Source: Halichondria panicea (lineage: Eukaryota > Porifera > Demospongiae > Suberitida > Halichondriidae). From it: DNA of 64,000 nt. The stretch is from assembly GCF_963675165.1 (NCBI RefSeq), contig NC_087388.1, forward strand, positions 5,923,651 through 5,987,650. The letters run 5' to 3'. Below are positions 12,345 to 24,195 of this stretch, in pieces (the stretch's first letter is position 1; each line of letters starts with the position of its first letter). Below the pieces are notes generated by a model. It saw only the letters and a program-made list of their open reading frames with translations, did no database searches and was not told the DNA's origin. Position numbers and translations under genes: made by a program.

Positions 12345-13136
12345 TCGAACTCAAGAGATGATACTGCTTCCTTAAGTTTTTTAACTTCAGTGCGAAGTTC
12401 GTTTATTTTAGTTGAATTACCATGTTTAATGCCTCCAATTTTTGACTTCCAATAACTAGCGCGATGATTTACTCTACCTAATTCTGCCTTCAATTTAGAT
12501 AAACGGCACTCAGTCCTATCAATTTGCTTTTGGTACGCAGTAATGTTTTTTTTTTGAGAAATAAGTTGTTGTTTTTGATCTTCAATGATTTGATCGCGAC
12601 GTCTTATTCTTTTATTAGTATTTCGAGCAATAGCATATAGTTTTTGTTGATATTCACGAGTTTTCATGTTTTTCTTAGCACCAGCCTTATCTTCCTTTCC
12701 TTCCTCTACAACGATCTGTTTCACTGGACTAAAATGCAGTACTCGGCCCCTTTGGACACCAAACTTGGGGAGAGTATAGTTTTCCCTGAGAAATCCAGAT
12801 ATAGCAACTTCCTTGTCAGAGCTCGAGTGCTGCTTCTTGAGTTTAGCCAATTTTGCTTTCAAACGCTCAACACTTTTGGTAAATGCTTGTAAAGTTGGTG
12901 GGTTTTCTTCAGGCCATGTTTCTCCAAACAAACTTTGAATCCACCCATAAAATGTTCGAAACGTACACCCGGGGTTTTGATCCTTGAACATTTCCAATTC
13001 GAAAATTAGTTTGATCGATACTGGGACTTGTGGTAACTGTTGCTTATCGTCAATTCGTGGCACATTATGACAAGAGCATTGACGCACTGATTCCATTTGC
13101 TTGACACTCAGGTCCAAGAGATGTGTTAGTGTTCTG
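12345..13136 (-). pseudogene. Coiled-coil gene fragment, C-terminus missing
   Basis: Reading runs from a likely acceptor near 13137 to about 12345 without a stop (TLTHLLDLSVKQMESVRQ onward). The first part has a CSCHNVPR cluster. The second half is a long charged coiled coil (KRIRRRDQIIEDQKQQL, then RVNHRASYWKSKI). From memory, coils of this type occur at the N-terminus of large sponge/cnidarian families related to the gene at 16781-19364; I cannot confirm this. It is cut where it meets the antisense lamin fragment, so it is probably a partial copy. No ATG lies at the proposed exon start, so an upstream exon is missing or unseen. Confidence 0.5.
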
Positions 13137-13427
13137 CATAGAGTATAATAAGCATAGAATAATGTACTTGTTTTAACTAATGCCCCACCTCCGGGAATAG
13201 GTGGGGAATAGACGCTTCTCTACCGGTAGATACTTAGATTTGGGTATAAAAGTTACTTGCAGATCACGTGATACACACATGGGGTACAATCATCCGCAGT
13301 ACAAGCAGTACAAGGTTTTTCGCATCATACATGCACACAGCCCCTATCGGTTGTACAATAGGGGCTACCAGGGGATTCGACCAGATAACATGCCCATGCA
13401 AAGGTAAGAGAATAGATCATGTGACTA

Positions 13428-13594
13428 GGTAAATTTGGCAGCGAATAAATTTTGGTGATTTATCGAATCAAGGTGAGGGTCGCCATAATTAAAAATCGCT
13501 AATCAGTCGTACAAGATCAATAATGCCATGCAGCATGATCATCAAATTAAAAATCGCCAATAATAGTTCACTTGCCTTGTTTGCCAAATTTACC
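13428..13594. repeat. Possible short inverted-repeat element
   Basis: GGTAAATTTGGCA at the left end is matched by TGCCAAATTTACC at the right. The interior repeats AATCGCCA/AAAATCGC motifs and has no open frame. Termini and target duplication are not certain. Confidence 0.35.
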
Positions 13595-14106
13595 CTGGTA
13601 TGGGGGAGGTGGGGAATGAGTTTGACAAGCACATAATTACAATATCATCAAATGTAGTGTACGACAAGCTCTAGTTAGGATCCAGCTGATGAGATCAGTT
13701 ACCTACTGTTACAGTATAGGCATAAATAGACGACACCTAGACGACACCAAAATATTATTATAGTAGGCGTGGCTCAAGCACAGATTCCAATCGACTGGAC
13801 ATGTTCACATCCGGCCAGATACATTCAAAAATTACTCCTTGCTCAGAATTGATCTTCCCTACCGTACATAAAATGTTTGCGCTTTTGCACCTATCAATGG
13901 TAAGCCCCACCTCGATCCCCCAGTATGTGTATAAGTGAGGCCATAGGTAGGGATTTGATCTTGAACTTTGTCCCAGAGACAGGGAAATTGATTTGACATA
14001 ATTGCGCATGCGCATTAACTACTGATCATTGCACTTATACATGGGGATTTGACATCGAGGTTGCGCCCAAATGTGGTACAGTTAAATTATGTATGTTGTA
14101 AATCCC

Positions 14107-14423
14107 TAGTTGGGCGGAGCCCGACCGTCCCTGACAGGAGGTCGGGTTGCAAGCCTATCTGGAATTTGTTCTGCGCATTATGTAGTACTGCTATGAATAT
14201 TATTATTCTCAAGTGGGTGTTAACCGACTTGATGACGTGTAAACCACAGGATGGCACAGCAATACTGCATGCGGTGTTGCAACTAGATGCAAGCGGAAGT
14301 GTAACCAAGCCACGTGAAAAATGCTGCAATCTGATAGGGCGCCACTATAGTGGCGCTAGAACAAATCCCAGATAGGCTTGCAACCCGACCTCCCGTCAGG
14401 GACGGTCGGGCTCCGCCCAACTA
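14107..14423. mobile_element. Nonautonomous MULE-like element, 317 bp
   Basis: Long terminal inverted repeats of roughly 65 bp begin TAGTTGGGCGGAGCCCGACC and end with the complement. A perfect 9-bp direct repeat GTAAATCCC flanks it at 14098-14106 and 14424-14432. A 9-bp target duplication with long inverted ends is typical of Mutator-like elements. No transposase is encoded. Confidence 0.8.
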
Positions 14424-14921
14424 GTAAATCCCGTACTGTACTGGGGGAAGACTCTTACATAGCTGTACAGAACTCACTCTGTCACTTCCCTCTGCCATTG
14501 AGTCAATTATTCCCTCACTGCAGCAGCTGAAGTGGCATAGATTTTTGTAATACTCATAGCAACACTTAAAACAACGCTAAAACAATTGTAATTTCTTCAA
14601 TTTTACCAGTCACAGCTAAATAATATTAAATATTGATTTCTACTTGTTGCAAGATTTGAGACCTATAAAATGCGACTATAGTGGTACATTTTCGATAGAA
14701 ACTAAGTAAAAAATCAAGCTTAGCATGTTCTCTTACCTATATAACCGTATGAAAAGTAAAATCTGTTTGCTGCACTGGCGACAACTGATCAGTAATTGTG
14801 CCACTTTTGGCTTCAATTATAAGGAGAAAAAATATTGAAAAAAAATCCGGAAGTGACATCACTAATGACAGGAAGTAGCTAAACATAGTAGTACAGTTCT
14901 ACAGCGGTTTTCAGAGTAACT

Positions 14922-15746
14922 TCAGGATGATTGAATGCCTTCAAATTACGTTTCAAAAAGATTTAGCAGGCTGCTGGACTTCTCTGATTCTAGGCCCCAA
15001 CTCATAACTCATTGCTTGAGAAAACGTAGATTCTCTTGATGTCTCTGAGCTACCCAGCAACGCTCGAATGAGCAGGTCATACTCCAGTCCTGTGTCTGTG
15101 AGTATAGGACAATATTAAAAGAAACCAAAGACGGTTAAACCCTTACCTCAAACTGTCCAGTCTCGTCCGTTAGTATAGCCAAGAGGAGCACTGTTGGGAC
15201 AGCTGGATATTAGCCATTGCTCCTGTACAGAGAAGTAGACATTTTAAATACGTGTAGAAATTTCTCGGTTATAGTGTCATTGTCGACGAGCTGATGATGG
15301 CAGCACCAAGTTCTCTAGCTCACACTCTTCACTTGATCCACTATATTAATGATGAAACTATAGTCTACCTACATTCTTGCCAAACATGAACAAGACTTGA
15401 TAGCATAGCCGGCCATAGGGCCCACACAAAAATATCTGACCTTAACAAGCTTGACAAAGCTTTATACCTCTTCCCTTGTTGTTCAGTCTTCAGAATAAGC
15501 TTCAGAGAAGAGAGAAGCTTCAGCTAAGAGCCATTCCAATCGATTCCAATCGATTCCAATAATGATAAAACGGGAACTGACTTCTAGTACACGATAGTAC
15601 ACGAATATAAATGTCACGAAAGTGAACGAGAATATCCATTTGTCAGAATCTGACAAACGACTGACGCATGCGCAGACAACTAGTACCAGGCCCAGTTGTT
15701 CGCCTAACCGTTATAAAAGCGAAAACTCGGCCTGGGATCGAGGCTA
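14922..15746. mobile_element. 5'-truncated copy of the MULE-like element at 37211-38312
   Basis: Nearly identical to the right three quarters of the element at 37211-38312, from TCAGGATGATTGAATGCC to the shared terminus ending in GATCGAGGCTA. The left inverted end is absent. Its minus strand carries exon-like pieces (LEYDLLIRALLGSSETSRES near 15000-15090, and EQWLISSCPNSAPLGYTNG near 15160-15240), each beside plausible splice sites. Confidence 0.75.
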
Positions 15747-16780
15747 CCACAGTACAAAAGAAGACAAAATATGACTTTTCAACACTGGAGAGAGCTTGAG
15801 CAAGAGCAGAACAGAAGTAGAAGCCATCACAACAAAACTAGTCACTAGTCTAGGTCGTAAATATTGTAAGTAGCTGTGTTATTTTATTAAAACTGCTGTG
15901 ATTTGTACAATGACATCATTGTAAAATATACAATAATTATACTGACTAATTTACTAAGATATCTCGATCCCCAAGAATCTTGGGGCAACTGACGCATGCG
16001 CAGACAGTGTATACCAGGCCGTCTTTCTCAACTGAGAGCGGCCTGGAATCGAGGCTATCCGATGGGCTAGAAACCTTCAATCGAACTTTCTATCTACCAT
16101 TGCCAGCAATGACTGGACACCAATTAAAATATGTCAGTAAATCAGTTAGTAATTTTCTGTATATTACGGTATGATTTTATATGTGTTCTTATGAGACCAA
16201 AGGCTATGCTTCCCTTTTTCCCTTGTAGGGAGCTACTTTCAGTTGATTTGCCGATACAAAGAAGAAGAAATACACCTTAGCTAACCTTGGAATCCCACAA
16301 GAAGCTAGCCAGCCAGCTTGTATAAGTTCCCTAACTGCTTTTGTTGATCAATGTTTCAGCGCTTGTCTCGTGTATTGTATTGTAAAATTTGATTATTTTG
16401 TATTTTTGTGTTTGATTTGCGGCATTCTTACACATATATTTTCATTTTTGCCGATTGCCAGCAAAAATATACGGCCTACTCTGCTGCTTAAAGCGGCTGC
16501 TGCTCGATATAAAGTGGACTAAGCGGTTCCAAAATGTGTCCAGTTTTGTCAAAAAATCCACAATTATCAATGACGTATCGCATTATCTACACATACCCAA
16601 GAGCTGCGTAGAGCCACTAATTTGGGGAATTCCCCATTAATCGCAATGTACCAGCAATGTAAAGTGAGTGTATATGGCTGCAAGTAAGTATAGGCTAGCA
16701 GTCATTTACTTGAAGATAGTAAATGTGTACAATCTATCAGGATATATAGTATACTATATTATTATGTTGGGTAGAATTAA
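15747..16780. other. No gene seen; related inverted-repeat end at 15988-16056
   Basis: 15988-16056 (ACTGACGCATGCGCAGACAG to GAATCGAGGCTA) resembles the terminal repeat of the MULE-like elements, without a visible partner end. The rest shows no open frame or domain that I trust. Confidence 0.4.
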
Positions 16781-19364
16781 TCATGATTCAGAGTCAAGTC
16801 GTGGCTGTTTGTTCATGTCTACTAAATCTAATGGAGTTTTTCGTATGTACTTTCGTTTCTTTCGCTTAAATTGTGATGTCTCGTCTATTCTCGCTTCAGC
16901 TTTCAGAACCTCCCCCACTGGGTCATGCAGATTACTGGAGAAGTAGTGTCTCTTGGCGTCATCATTATTTTTCTCCACCCCTAGAGAAAAAGGTGATTAA
17001 AATGTTATCTCTTTACACTCGAACTCACCTTGTCCACTAAACATCTTGACATTTCCGTATTTTGAAATAAAGTAAGGGAAGTGAAAGACCAGTGTGTGCA
17101 TATAGGGCGTAATATTCTTTTCCTGAAACCCTTGACACTTGTGCTTCAAGCTCAAGAAAAGCCTTATCCAGTCTTTCGCCTATCATGATAGATTATAGTA
17201 AATTAGATACAATGGTTCTCCCTACTAGTAAACTAACACTATACCTTTTGCTCAACCACTTCACTGGGAGGTGGAGTCCAGCTAGAAACCATCTTATACA
17301 AAGAGAGAAATTCCTATAGAGCCAGACCATATAAATAATTATGTTTGTAAAATGCGAAGGGAAATTTAATTAGTACTCACTGTCCAAAGTTGGGCCATTT
17401 TAGCTTGAATTTCTTCCTTCAGTAGGTCAGCAAACCTCACTGGGAGACGTTCCAGAAACTTCTTGGTGTCGTTCCCCTGCAGTGATGTCCATTCGTAATG
17501 TCCAGAAGCTTTGCCATCTGGACCCCTTGCTTCCCATACCCTGAACGTGATACCACAGTCTTTAACGATCGTCTGTAGTGTTTGTAGGTGAGTGAGTATA
17601 TGTGCGTTTCCTTGTCTGTCTTGTTTAGCAGATGCCACTATCTCTAGAATGAGATTTCTTGTTAAAACGTCAGCTATACGTAGGAGTAGGTGTAGCTCAT
17701 CGGGTATTATATGGTCTGGCTCTATGTTCAGTAGTGGTGTTGTAATTGATCCTAGTCGTACACTTGCTGGTTTACTGCTGGGAAGTGCGCCTTTTGCTTG
17801 TAGGGAACTCAATGTTCTTGCATTTGTTACGGTGTAGTCAGCCCTATCCTTTGACATATCCCACCTATAGCGGCAAATGGGGAAGCTAGGTTTAAGCATA
17901 ATTATAATAATTATAGATATACCTTTCATCCTTCTTGATGGTACACCAGACACAAGCGTACATAGAGGTTGCTTTGTTGAGGCCCATACTCAGTAAAAGA
18001 AACTAATAATGCAATTTTTATAGTCAGTAATTAACTATACATTCTCACCTTGTAATCACTACCCAGGAAAAACTCAAGGCGGTACTCTGTTTCATCAACA
18101 GTGAGTAGTGGGTGTGAAATGATGTCGTTCAACTCCTTCAATACCTCAGATAGTCCTGAACTAATTGTTTCATACGACTCTTCGGCTTTTAGGCCAGCAA
18201 AAGTATGATTGCCTGTATGAATGTCAATATAAAAATATTTTCACCACTTTCTCGTTTAATATTTTTATTGTTAAGCTTACCCATGCCTGATAAAACATTG
18301 TCTTGAATTTCTGGAAATGCAAATGAGAGAAGTATGATATTGGATGATCTTGTGAATCTGGCTCCGTCACCACTGAGTTTTACTTTTACTGGTTGGGTGA
18401 TAGCTTTCCCTGAATGAACCTAAAATAATAATCCATAATAATAATGTATAATTTCTTCTTTACTTACGATCTTAGCTAGCTCTTCCTGGATTGCAGCTTT
18501 CGGTGGTCTATAAGCACCAGGATAAGGACCTTCGAGATGTCGGATGTCGAGAGAGTTGTTAATTGAGAGGCGAGCATCCTTGATTCGGTACAGTGGTGGT
18601 AAATCAGATGCGACGCTCAATTCATGATAAGCTTCGTCACTCACAGCAAACCTGTCAAGTACATAAAGAGCTTGCTGTACCCTCGCAGAATCGTTTGGTG
18701 AAAGAGCTGGCGTTTGATGTTGTGGCTTGTGAGATGGGCTAGATAAAAAATTGAATTTGATGGGAGATCCTGTCTGTTTGCGTAGCTCTAAAGATTCTGG
18801 CTGAAGACCGAATGATTCACAAAACCAAAGCGCTTGCTCTGCAGAGCTCTTACAGTGTGGTAGCTTTCGTTTTACCTGTCGTGGTGATACCTCGTGAACT
18901 TTTTTGCCTTTGTTGATGTGTGCTGTGGTAGGTCTACTTGTTTCGGGGATTGTTGTTGGCTGTGGAGATTCAGTGGATAGTTGCTGCTCAATTTCAGAAT
19001 ACGATTCTGCTTCTCCATCAAGCACGAAGAGGTTGTATTCTCCAGCAAGTACGGCATACCTCCTTCTTCCTTTTAGCCCCCGTATCCTTCTTGCTACCTT
19101 GCTAGCTTGTTCTGCAAGCCTTTTCTCCAGACGATCGCTTTGTGCTAGTTTAACTATTGTTACCATGCTATTAACTAAGCTAATGAATGTCTCTTCTGCC
19201 TTCTTGTTCATGTACCAATGATGCAGCAACTCGATAGGAATAGAGAGAGAGAAGTTTGGCTGTACTTGTGGTTCTGTGTGGCTGAAGTCAGAGTACTTCT
19301 TTGCTGAATTTGAGATGGTGATGGACAGGCTCTCTGCTCTTCTGGACTGCTTGTTTACTGCCAT
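16781..19364 (-). CDS. Intact 8-exon gene of unknown function (DELHLLLR family)
   Basis: Exons (minus): 19364-18468, 18419-18281, 18212-18049, 18002-17923, 17864-17381, 17313-17245, 17179-17029, 16980-16781. All junctions keep frame and give about 727 residues from MAVNKQSRRAES to a TGA after PRLDSES. The N-terminal third is basic and Ser/Pro-rich. Then come VLDRFAVSDEAYHELS, KVKLSGDGARFTRSS, YACVWCTIKKDERW, HIIPDELHLLLRIADV, TPYMHTLVFHFPYF, KMFSGQGVEKNNDDAKRHYF and a basic KRKKRKY tail. I recall this motif set in expanded families of sponges and cnidarians with no assigned function. Conserved Asp/Glu in SGDG and PDELH could be a nuclease or transposase-like core, but that is a guess. It is divergent from the kinase-like gene at 19579, with 214 bp between the start codons. 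Confidence 0.8.
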
Positions 19365-19578
19365 AGCTAGGAGGCCCGGGATAATGGAACAAAAGGTCCC
19401 TTGAGCTGTTATGTAACAAAATTAATTAGCCATGTCAATATGAGTGGGCGGGTGAATAGGCTGCGGTGTTATCACCCACTAAATTAACCACAGTACTCAT
19501 TCAATAGCATGATAACACTTCTCAGATGCATTATGGCGGGTATTTTGCGACCTCTGGTTCTCTTAGACTTATTACAAA
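19365..19578. promoter_or_regulatory. Probable shared promoter of two divergent genes
   Basis: 214 bp separate the minus-strand ATG at 19364 from the plus-strand ATG at 19579, so both genes must start transcription within or very near this space. No clear TATA box was picked out. Confidence 0.4.
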
Positions 19579-20709
19579 ATGGCTGACCAGACATTCTCAA
19601 GATCCAAGCTCAAGAGGCTCAATCGAAAAGCTAGAGTTGACAAAATTGGCAAGCAGCTGTGTATGGAGAAGAAGAGCCTTGAATGTGCCGAGAAAAATGT
19701 TCAGAATTGGAAGAAGAAGGCAATAGATTATAAACTGTAAGTTGCTGATTAACAGCCAGTAAATAATATTGTTCATACAGGGAACTCAACGTGTATCGAG
19801 CTAAGCAATTACGGACAGGAACTCTGGGAACATCCTGCAGTCACCAACGACCACTAAAGTTACTAACAGCAGCCATGAAGACGAGTGCAATCAGTCTACC
19901 CAAGGCAACTCCAAGAATGTGTACGAATGCTGATATTATGCGAGGAGTTACTGTAGTTCCAGAGATAAGTGAGAAATGTTTAGCAGATGGGGGTGGTGAT
20001 GTTCATATAGGAAATGGTCGGTTTGGAACATGCTCTCGTATGATTTTTAAAGAGTGTTTTGACGTCTGTGTCAAAACATTTACTTCCGACTCCTCAATCG
20101 AATCGATTAGGCATGAAGCCAGTATATTACTTACATTAAATTCCAGCCCTTATATACCACACTGTTTTGGTATTTGTTCCACCAGGAGAGCTTTAGTAAT
20201 GTCTAATGTAAGCGTGAAGCAGCAACAAGTTTCATTATAATTATTCTGCCTTGTATTCGACTAACGAAATTAAATTAAGCCCTAAGACATGGATGCAAAT
20301 ACTGATCCAAATTTGTGATGGTCTATCATACATGCACAAGCTGAGTATTCTTCACAATGATCTTAAAGTAGACAACGTAGTATTAGGGACTACTTTGTTA
20401 GAATGTATCCGGCCATGTATTGTGGATTTTGGAAAGGCATGTAAAGAAAAGCATGCTAAGAAGTACTGCCTGACCGAGGAACAGAAAGTTATTTACATAA
20501 AAGAACACACTCAAGTAGCTCCAGACCTCCGCGATGGGCTTGTTTTACAGAGCACACAGAGCGATATATACTCATTAGGTAGAATAATGAAGAAGATGAA
20601 CTCCATTGTAATTAAGTCAACTGAACTTGCCCATGTAATTAAGGAATGTCTTTCTTATCATGCTCATGACCGTCCTAGCTTAGAAACCATTTCTCTTAAT
20701 GTTGAATGA
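19579..20709 (+). CDS. Protein-kinase-like gene with a frameshift or unusual intron
   Basis: Exon 19579-19736 gives MADQTFSRSKLKRLNRKARV and a short coiled coil, joining in phase 2 to 19781. A kinase domain follows: glycine loop IGNGRFGTC, lysine in VCVKTF, helix-C glutamate in RHEASIL, catalytic loop ILHNDLKVDN (Asn replaces Arg of HRD, Asp kept), DFGKA, VAPDLRDG in place of APE, and SDIYSLG. Catalytic residues are therefore present. The frame changes between about 20205 and 20250: the first part runs into a TAA at 20238, while the rest is open from there in another frame. Either one base was lost or gained, or an intron from GTAAGC at about 20210 to CCTAAG at about 20286 (both phase 0, with a CTAAC branch-like site) removes the hinge. 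A damaged copy of a lineage-specific kinase family is likely. Confidence 0.65.
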
Positions 20710-20997
20710 CTATGTGACTAATTATGTCTTACATTCATTCGTTCATGTTTAAATCTGGTGCTAGCTTTAACTATGACATAGTCTATGTATAATTGTAGGC
20801 AAATCCGTGCTCTCTAATGGAAGGCTGACAAGGTTAGCTGTAAGTCGGGATGCGTGTTGACCCAGCCATTTGTTTGAGAGTCATTAAAAGCATTATGGTA
20901 GAGAATTGGCCTGAAGCAGTTAGTTATGAGTCACATAGTGCGTATTGGCTGCTCAGGTTGGGCCATGCATGCATTAACAATTAACAATTAACAATGA

Positions 20998-21822
20998 TCA
21001 ACAACGTTTTTTCACCAGATTTACACATACAATTTCAGATAGTAGTCTAGGTGACTCTAACATTTCACCATTGCTATTTCTATATGTTTTCGGTCCATAC
21101 TTAATTCTAGGACATACTACAATAGGAAAATCTACTGTGCAGCCATTGCCATATCTATCATACAAAATATACCAACTACCTATAAAATATTCATCGTTAA
21201 AATCAGTTTGTTGAAGTTGGAGCTTTCCGCGGGTCATTTGGGTTCCTCGATCTTTAAATAGGTAACGAAATACATCTAGCCGGAAATCTATAGTTAAATT
21301 ACAGGATTTTACAGTACCTAAATTTAAACTACATTGAATGGACAGAACAAATCTTCTTGTTGCGTCGCTTATAAGCTCGGTATGTGGTGCTTGTGGTGTA
21401 TTGTATGATCTGAAAGGGGGGAAATGTGCAGATATAATTATAGTAATACACAGTGCACTGCCATGCCATACTTAATAATCTTACTGGATAGTAGAGATAG
21501 TCACATCTTCCTTAGCGACCCATGAAGACTGTTCCAATGAGTAACCAGCCCACTTTACCAAATACTCCGTTTTCCCCTAGAAATAGAATCAATCGTATAG
21601 GGCTATATATCATAAAATGTTACGTACCTTAGTTAGTCGATGATGAATTATCCTCTCAACAAGGAAGACCCCTTCTGGCAGACTGTCATCAGACTTACAG
21701 CTCAGAGTGGTTCTCACATCTCGTGCTTCCCGCATGCTAGATAAGTCCATGTCAGCCGAGCTTATATTATGGAGGTAGGAATAGTATCCTTTCTCAGGTC
21801 GTTGCCTCTTTGACGAGTCCAT
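20998..21822 (-). CDS. Chromodomain protein gene, 3 exons
   Basis: Exons 21822-21628, 21576-21485 and 21409-20998 join in phases 0 and 2 to give about 232 residues. MDSSKRQRPEKGYYSYLHNI opens it. The middle holds a chromodomain: VFLVERIIHHRLTKGKTEYL, then VKWAGYSLEQSSW, with the aromatic YLVKWAGY strand and the terminal Trp. The C-terminal 140 residues (from SYNTPQAPHTELISDATRRF) are not recognised. A chromodomain suggests binding of methylated histone tails, so a nuclear reader role is inferred. No polymerase or integrase motifs are nearby, so it is not obviously part of a retroelement. A plus-strand reading frame starts 166 bp upstream. Confidence 0.7.
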
Positions 21823-21987
21823 AACAGGTCGATCTGCATGAACAGGTCTGCTGGAAGATTAATAATTAGTGACCATAAAGATTTTATCTCTATTCATTTG
21901 ACACACTTTACTACCATTGATTGCATGCTATTACTGTCATGTGAATCAGTAAATTACTATACAAAAAAGAACAGAGAAAGAATTGAG

Positions 21988-22365
21988 ATGGGAAATTGCT
22001 GCCACTTCCACCCGTACCCGTACTACATCGACTCCGACTTACGAGAGATCAGGCACCACAGGAACTCCTTTCCTATTGGGTCGCTAGTAAAGATGGGAAC
22101 TGAGGGAAAACAATTTTATTTTACAACAGCAGATGATACTGGAACACATTATTTTCCGATGGGGTCTCAGAAAAAGGCCCAGAACTATTTAAAGAAAGTT
22201 GTGAGGCTCAGCCAAACATACGATGTCCAGGTGTCAGAAGTTTTAAATCCAGACTACACGTTGCTAGGATTTAGAGCCAAAAAAACAAAAGAAGAAAGCA
22301 CAAAAGAAGCGGACAACAAAGAGCCAAGAAAGAAAGTTAAATTTAATTTAGTAAAAGTGTTGTAA
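21988..22365 (+). CDS. Small hypothetical protein beginning MGNCC
   Basis: From the ATG at 21988 the product is about 125 residues; the same frame is open upstream to an ATG at 21838. I prefer 21988 because MGNCC matches an N-myristoylation site followed by two palmitoylatable cysteines, which would anchor it to membranes; this is inference. The body (PIGSLVKMGTEGKQFYFTTA, HYFPMGSQKKAQNYLKKVV) is not recognised. The tail is Lys-rich. It is divergent from the chromodomain gene (ATG at 21822) and may share its promoter. Confidence 0.5.
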   Translation: MGNCCHFHPYPYYIDSDLREIRHHRNSFPIGSLVKMGTEGKQFYFTTADDTGTHYFPMGSQKKAQNYLKKVVRLSQTYDVQVSEVLNPDYTLLGFRAKKTKEESTKEADNKEPRKKVKFNLVKVL

Positions 22366-22435
22366 CTAGAACAGGACTGAGAAGAATATGACTGAGAACT
22401 GACTACTATACTGTACTGTTCTATATAATTATTTA

Positions 22436-22571
22436 CTGTGGTAGATCTCTCTAGTCACTGTTACAGGCCGGTAAAAGTAATAACAAAATACTGAGCTGGC
22501 AGTACTGCATGCTCAGTATTTTGTTATTACTTGTACCGGCCTGTAACAGTGACTAGAGAGATCTGCCACAG
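22436..22571. repeat. Near-perfect 60-bp-arm hairpin
   Basis: The left arm 22436-22495 (CTGTGGTAGATCTCTCTAGT onward) is the inverse complement of 22512-22571 with only a few mismatches. The 16-bp loop is itself partly palindromic (GCAGTACTGC). It lies about 70 bp after the stop codon of the MGNCC gene. It is probably a very short foldback element. Confidence 0.85.
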
Positions 22572-23095
22572 GATAGAATCTACCACAGAAGTCTACATGA
22601 GCTCAACCAACAGGTAAACAATAATATTACTCACCAGCACCAGTGCAGTGAACGTAGCTAGTTCAGCGAAGATCTTGCGCACGCACTACAATAGTCTATA
22701 GTAGCATTTATTTCCGCAGTAGTTAAAATGATTGAGTAATATTTGAATTTTCATATAAATAGAACAAATATTTAGACAGGATGCTAGAACAATAGTGTCC
22801 AAAATACAATGGCAATTGCTGGCAATGTCCTTCAATCCACTTCCTTTCGTTGTGATGTCATAGTTTTACTGAGCATTTACGATGTTATCCAAAGCCCCCA
22901 GATACCGGGGGTAGAATATACGCCCACCCGCGGCCTCAAATCGAGGTTTACACTTTGCTCTCTTTATTATGTGTATTTTCATTTTAATACACATAGTATG
23001 AACATTTTATTGACAACACAACAATGTTATAAACTAATGCATGAGTATGATTAAAGCATGACAAGAGAATGAACATGAAGAAGTGGACTCTGGCT
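22572..23095. other. No gene seen
   Basis: AT-rich spacer. GATACCGGGGGTAGAATA near 22910 hints at an inverted-repeat element, but no partner end was found. Confidence 0.3.
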
Positions 23096-23209
23096 CTATT
23101 CGTTGCTTGTTGATGTTAGATGTAGCAGAAACTTCTCGAAGGATGGTAGGTCATACTCATACAGAGCAGCTATCAGGTACTTTGTTTCAGAAAACCAAGG
23201 CAAGGTAAC
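23096..23209 (-). CDS. Orphan terminal exon of an unknown gene
   Basis: After a good acceptor (TTTTTCAG) 38 in-frame codons (VTLPWFSETKYLIAALYEYD to TSNE) end in TAG. Composition looks protein-coding. No partner exon was found on either side; foldback elements begin about 440 bp away on the 5' side, so the gene may be displaced or broken. Confidence 0.4.
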   Translation of the reverse strand, partial: VTLPWFSETKYLIAALYEYDLPSFEKFLLHLTSTSNE

Positions 23210-23841
23210 CTGAAAAATTAGCCTGTGTGATAACTTTCTTAGACTTTGTGTTTCCTTTCTCAGCATATAGGACTACTTGTTCCCTACATATACATCTTCA
23301 GGGGCAAACAGATCCATACAGAGAAAGTTATAAAAATATGCGGCATTCAGCTACTGCGCATGCTCAACTTCTTACTCTGGGTGGGCTTATAATCGTGTGA
23401 AAATACCCTCATGCAAGCTAGAACTTCGAAGCAAAAGGGGGATGGGCATTTATTCAAGATGGGCTTATTTTCGCGAGGGTACGGTACTAGTGTGTATGTT
23501 TGTGTTTAACTATTATAATTATCTTATAGCTGCACTTACTAGTGTTCTTCAGTTTCTGCAATTATTAATTGTGCTACTGCGTAAACGATTTACACCAAGA
23601 GTTCATTAGGAAGAGTACTCAATTCCAATAGTATAAGGAACGCCAATAGGTCAAAAATACATCCCACTCATTCGGGTGTCCCACACATCTATCGGCTACT
23701 TTGCACACATCGATCTCTACCCACGTGTACACTACTAGCTTGACATCTATCGACTACTGGACTTTACATTTATCAACTACTTGACATCTATATATCAACT
23801 ATACTTGACATCTGTCGGCTACTTGACATCTATCTTGACTA

Positions 23842-24154
23842 GTCTCATGAATCAGCCGCACCTTTGGTGTCCGTCTGAGCACTCTTTATGTGAAGTCATT
23901 TCACAATGGAATGTATTACGTCACTGTACAAGCTAACAAAACCATAAAAATGCAACCACATCCGCTATCTCTGCTCAGCCACATCACTGCTTGCTGCTCA
24001 ACCGCATGTAAAGTTTCACTATTTGCTGCCTCCTATTCAAGTCACCTGATGCTTGTGAGCAATCTCATTGGTCACGTTGGAAATCCACCGTGGCCCATGA
24101 GTTCACGTAAAGAGTGCTCAGATGGACACCAAAGGTGCGGCTGATTCATGAGAC
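23842..24154. mobile_element. Inner foldback element 1
   Basis: GTCTCATGAATCAGCCGCAC at the left is matched by its complement at the right end, with arms of about 50 bp and a TA on both outer sides. It lies wholly inside the element 23649-24914. Confidence 0.8.
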
Positions 24155-24195
24155 TATATCTTGACGTCTATAGCTCTACCGTCGACGCTATAATA

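Noticed and set aside
14049-14375. Open frames of 80-108 codons
   Set aside because: They lie across the inverted arms of the MULE-like element and have no domain character.
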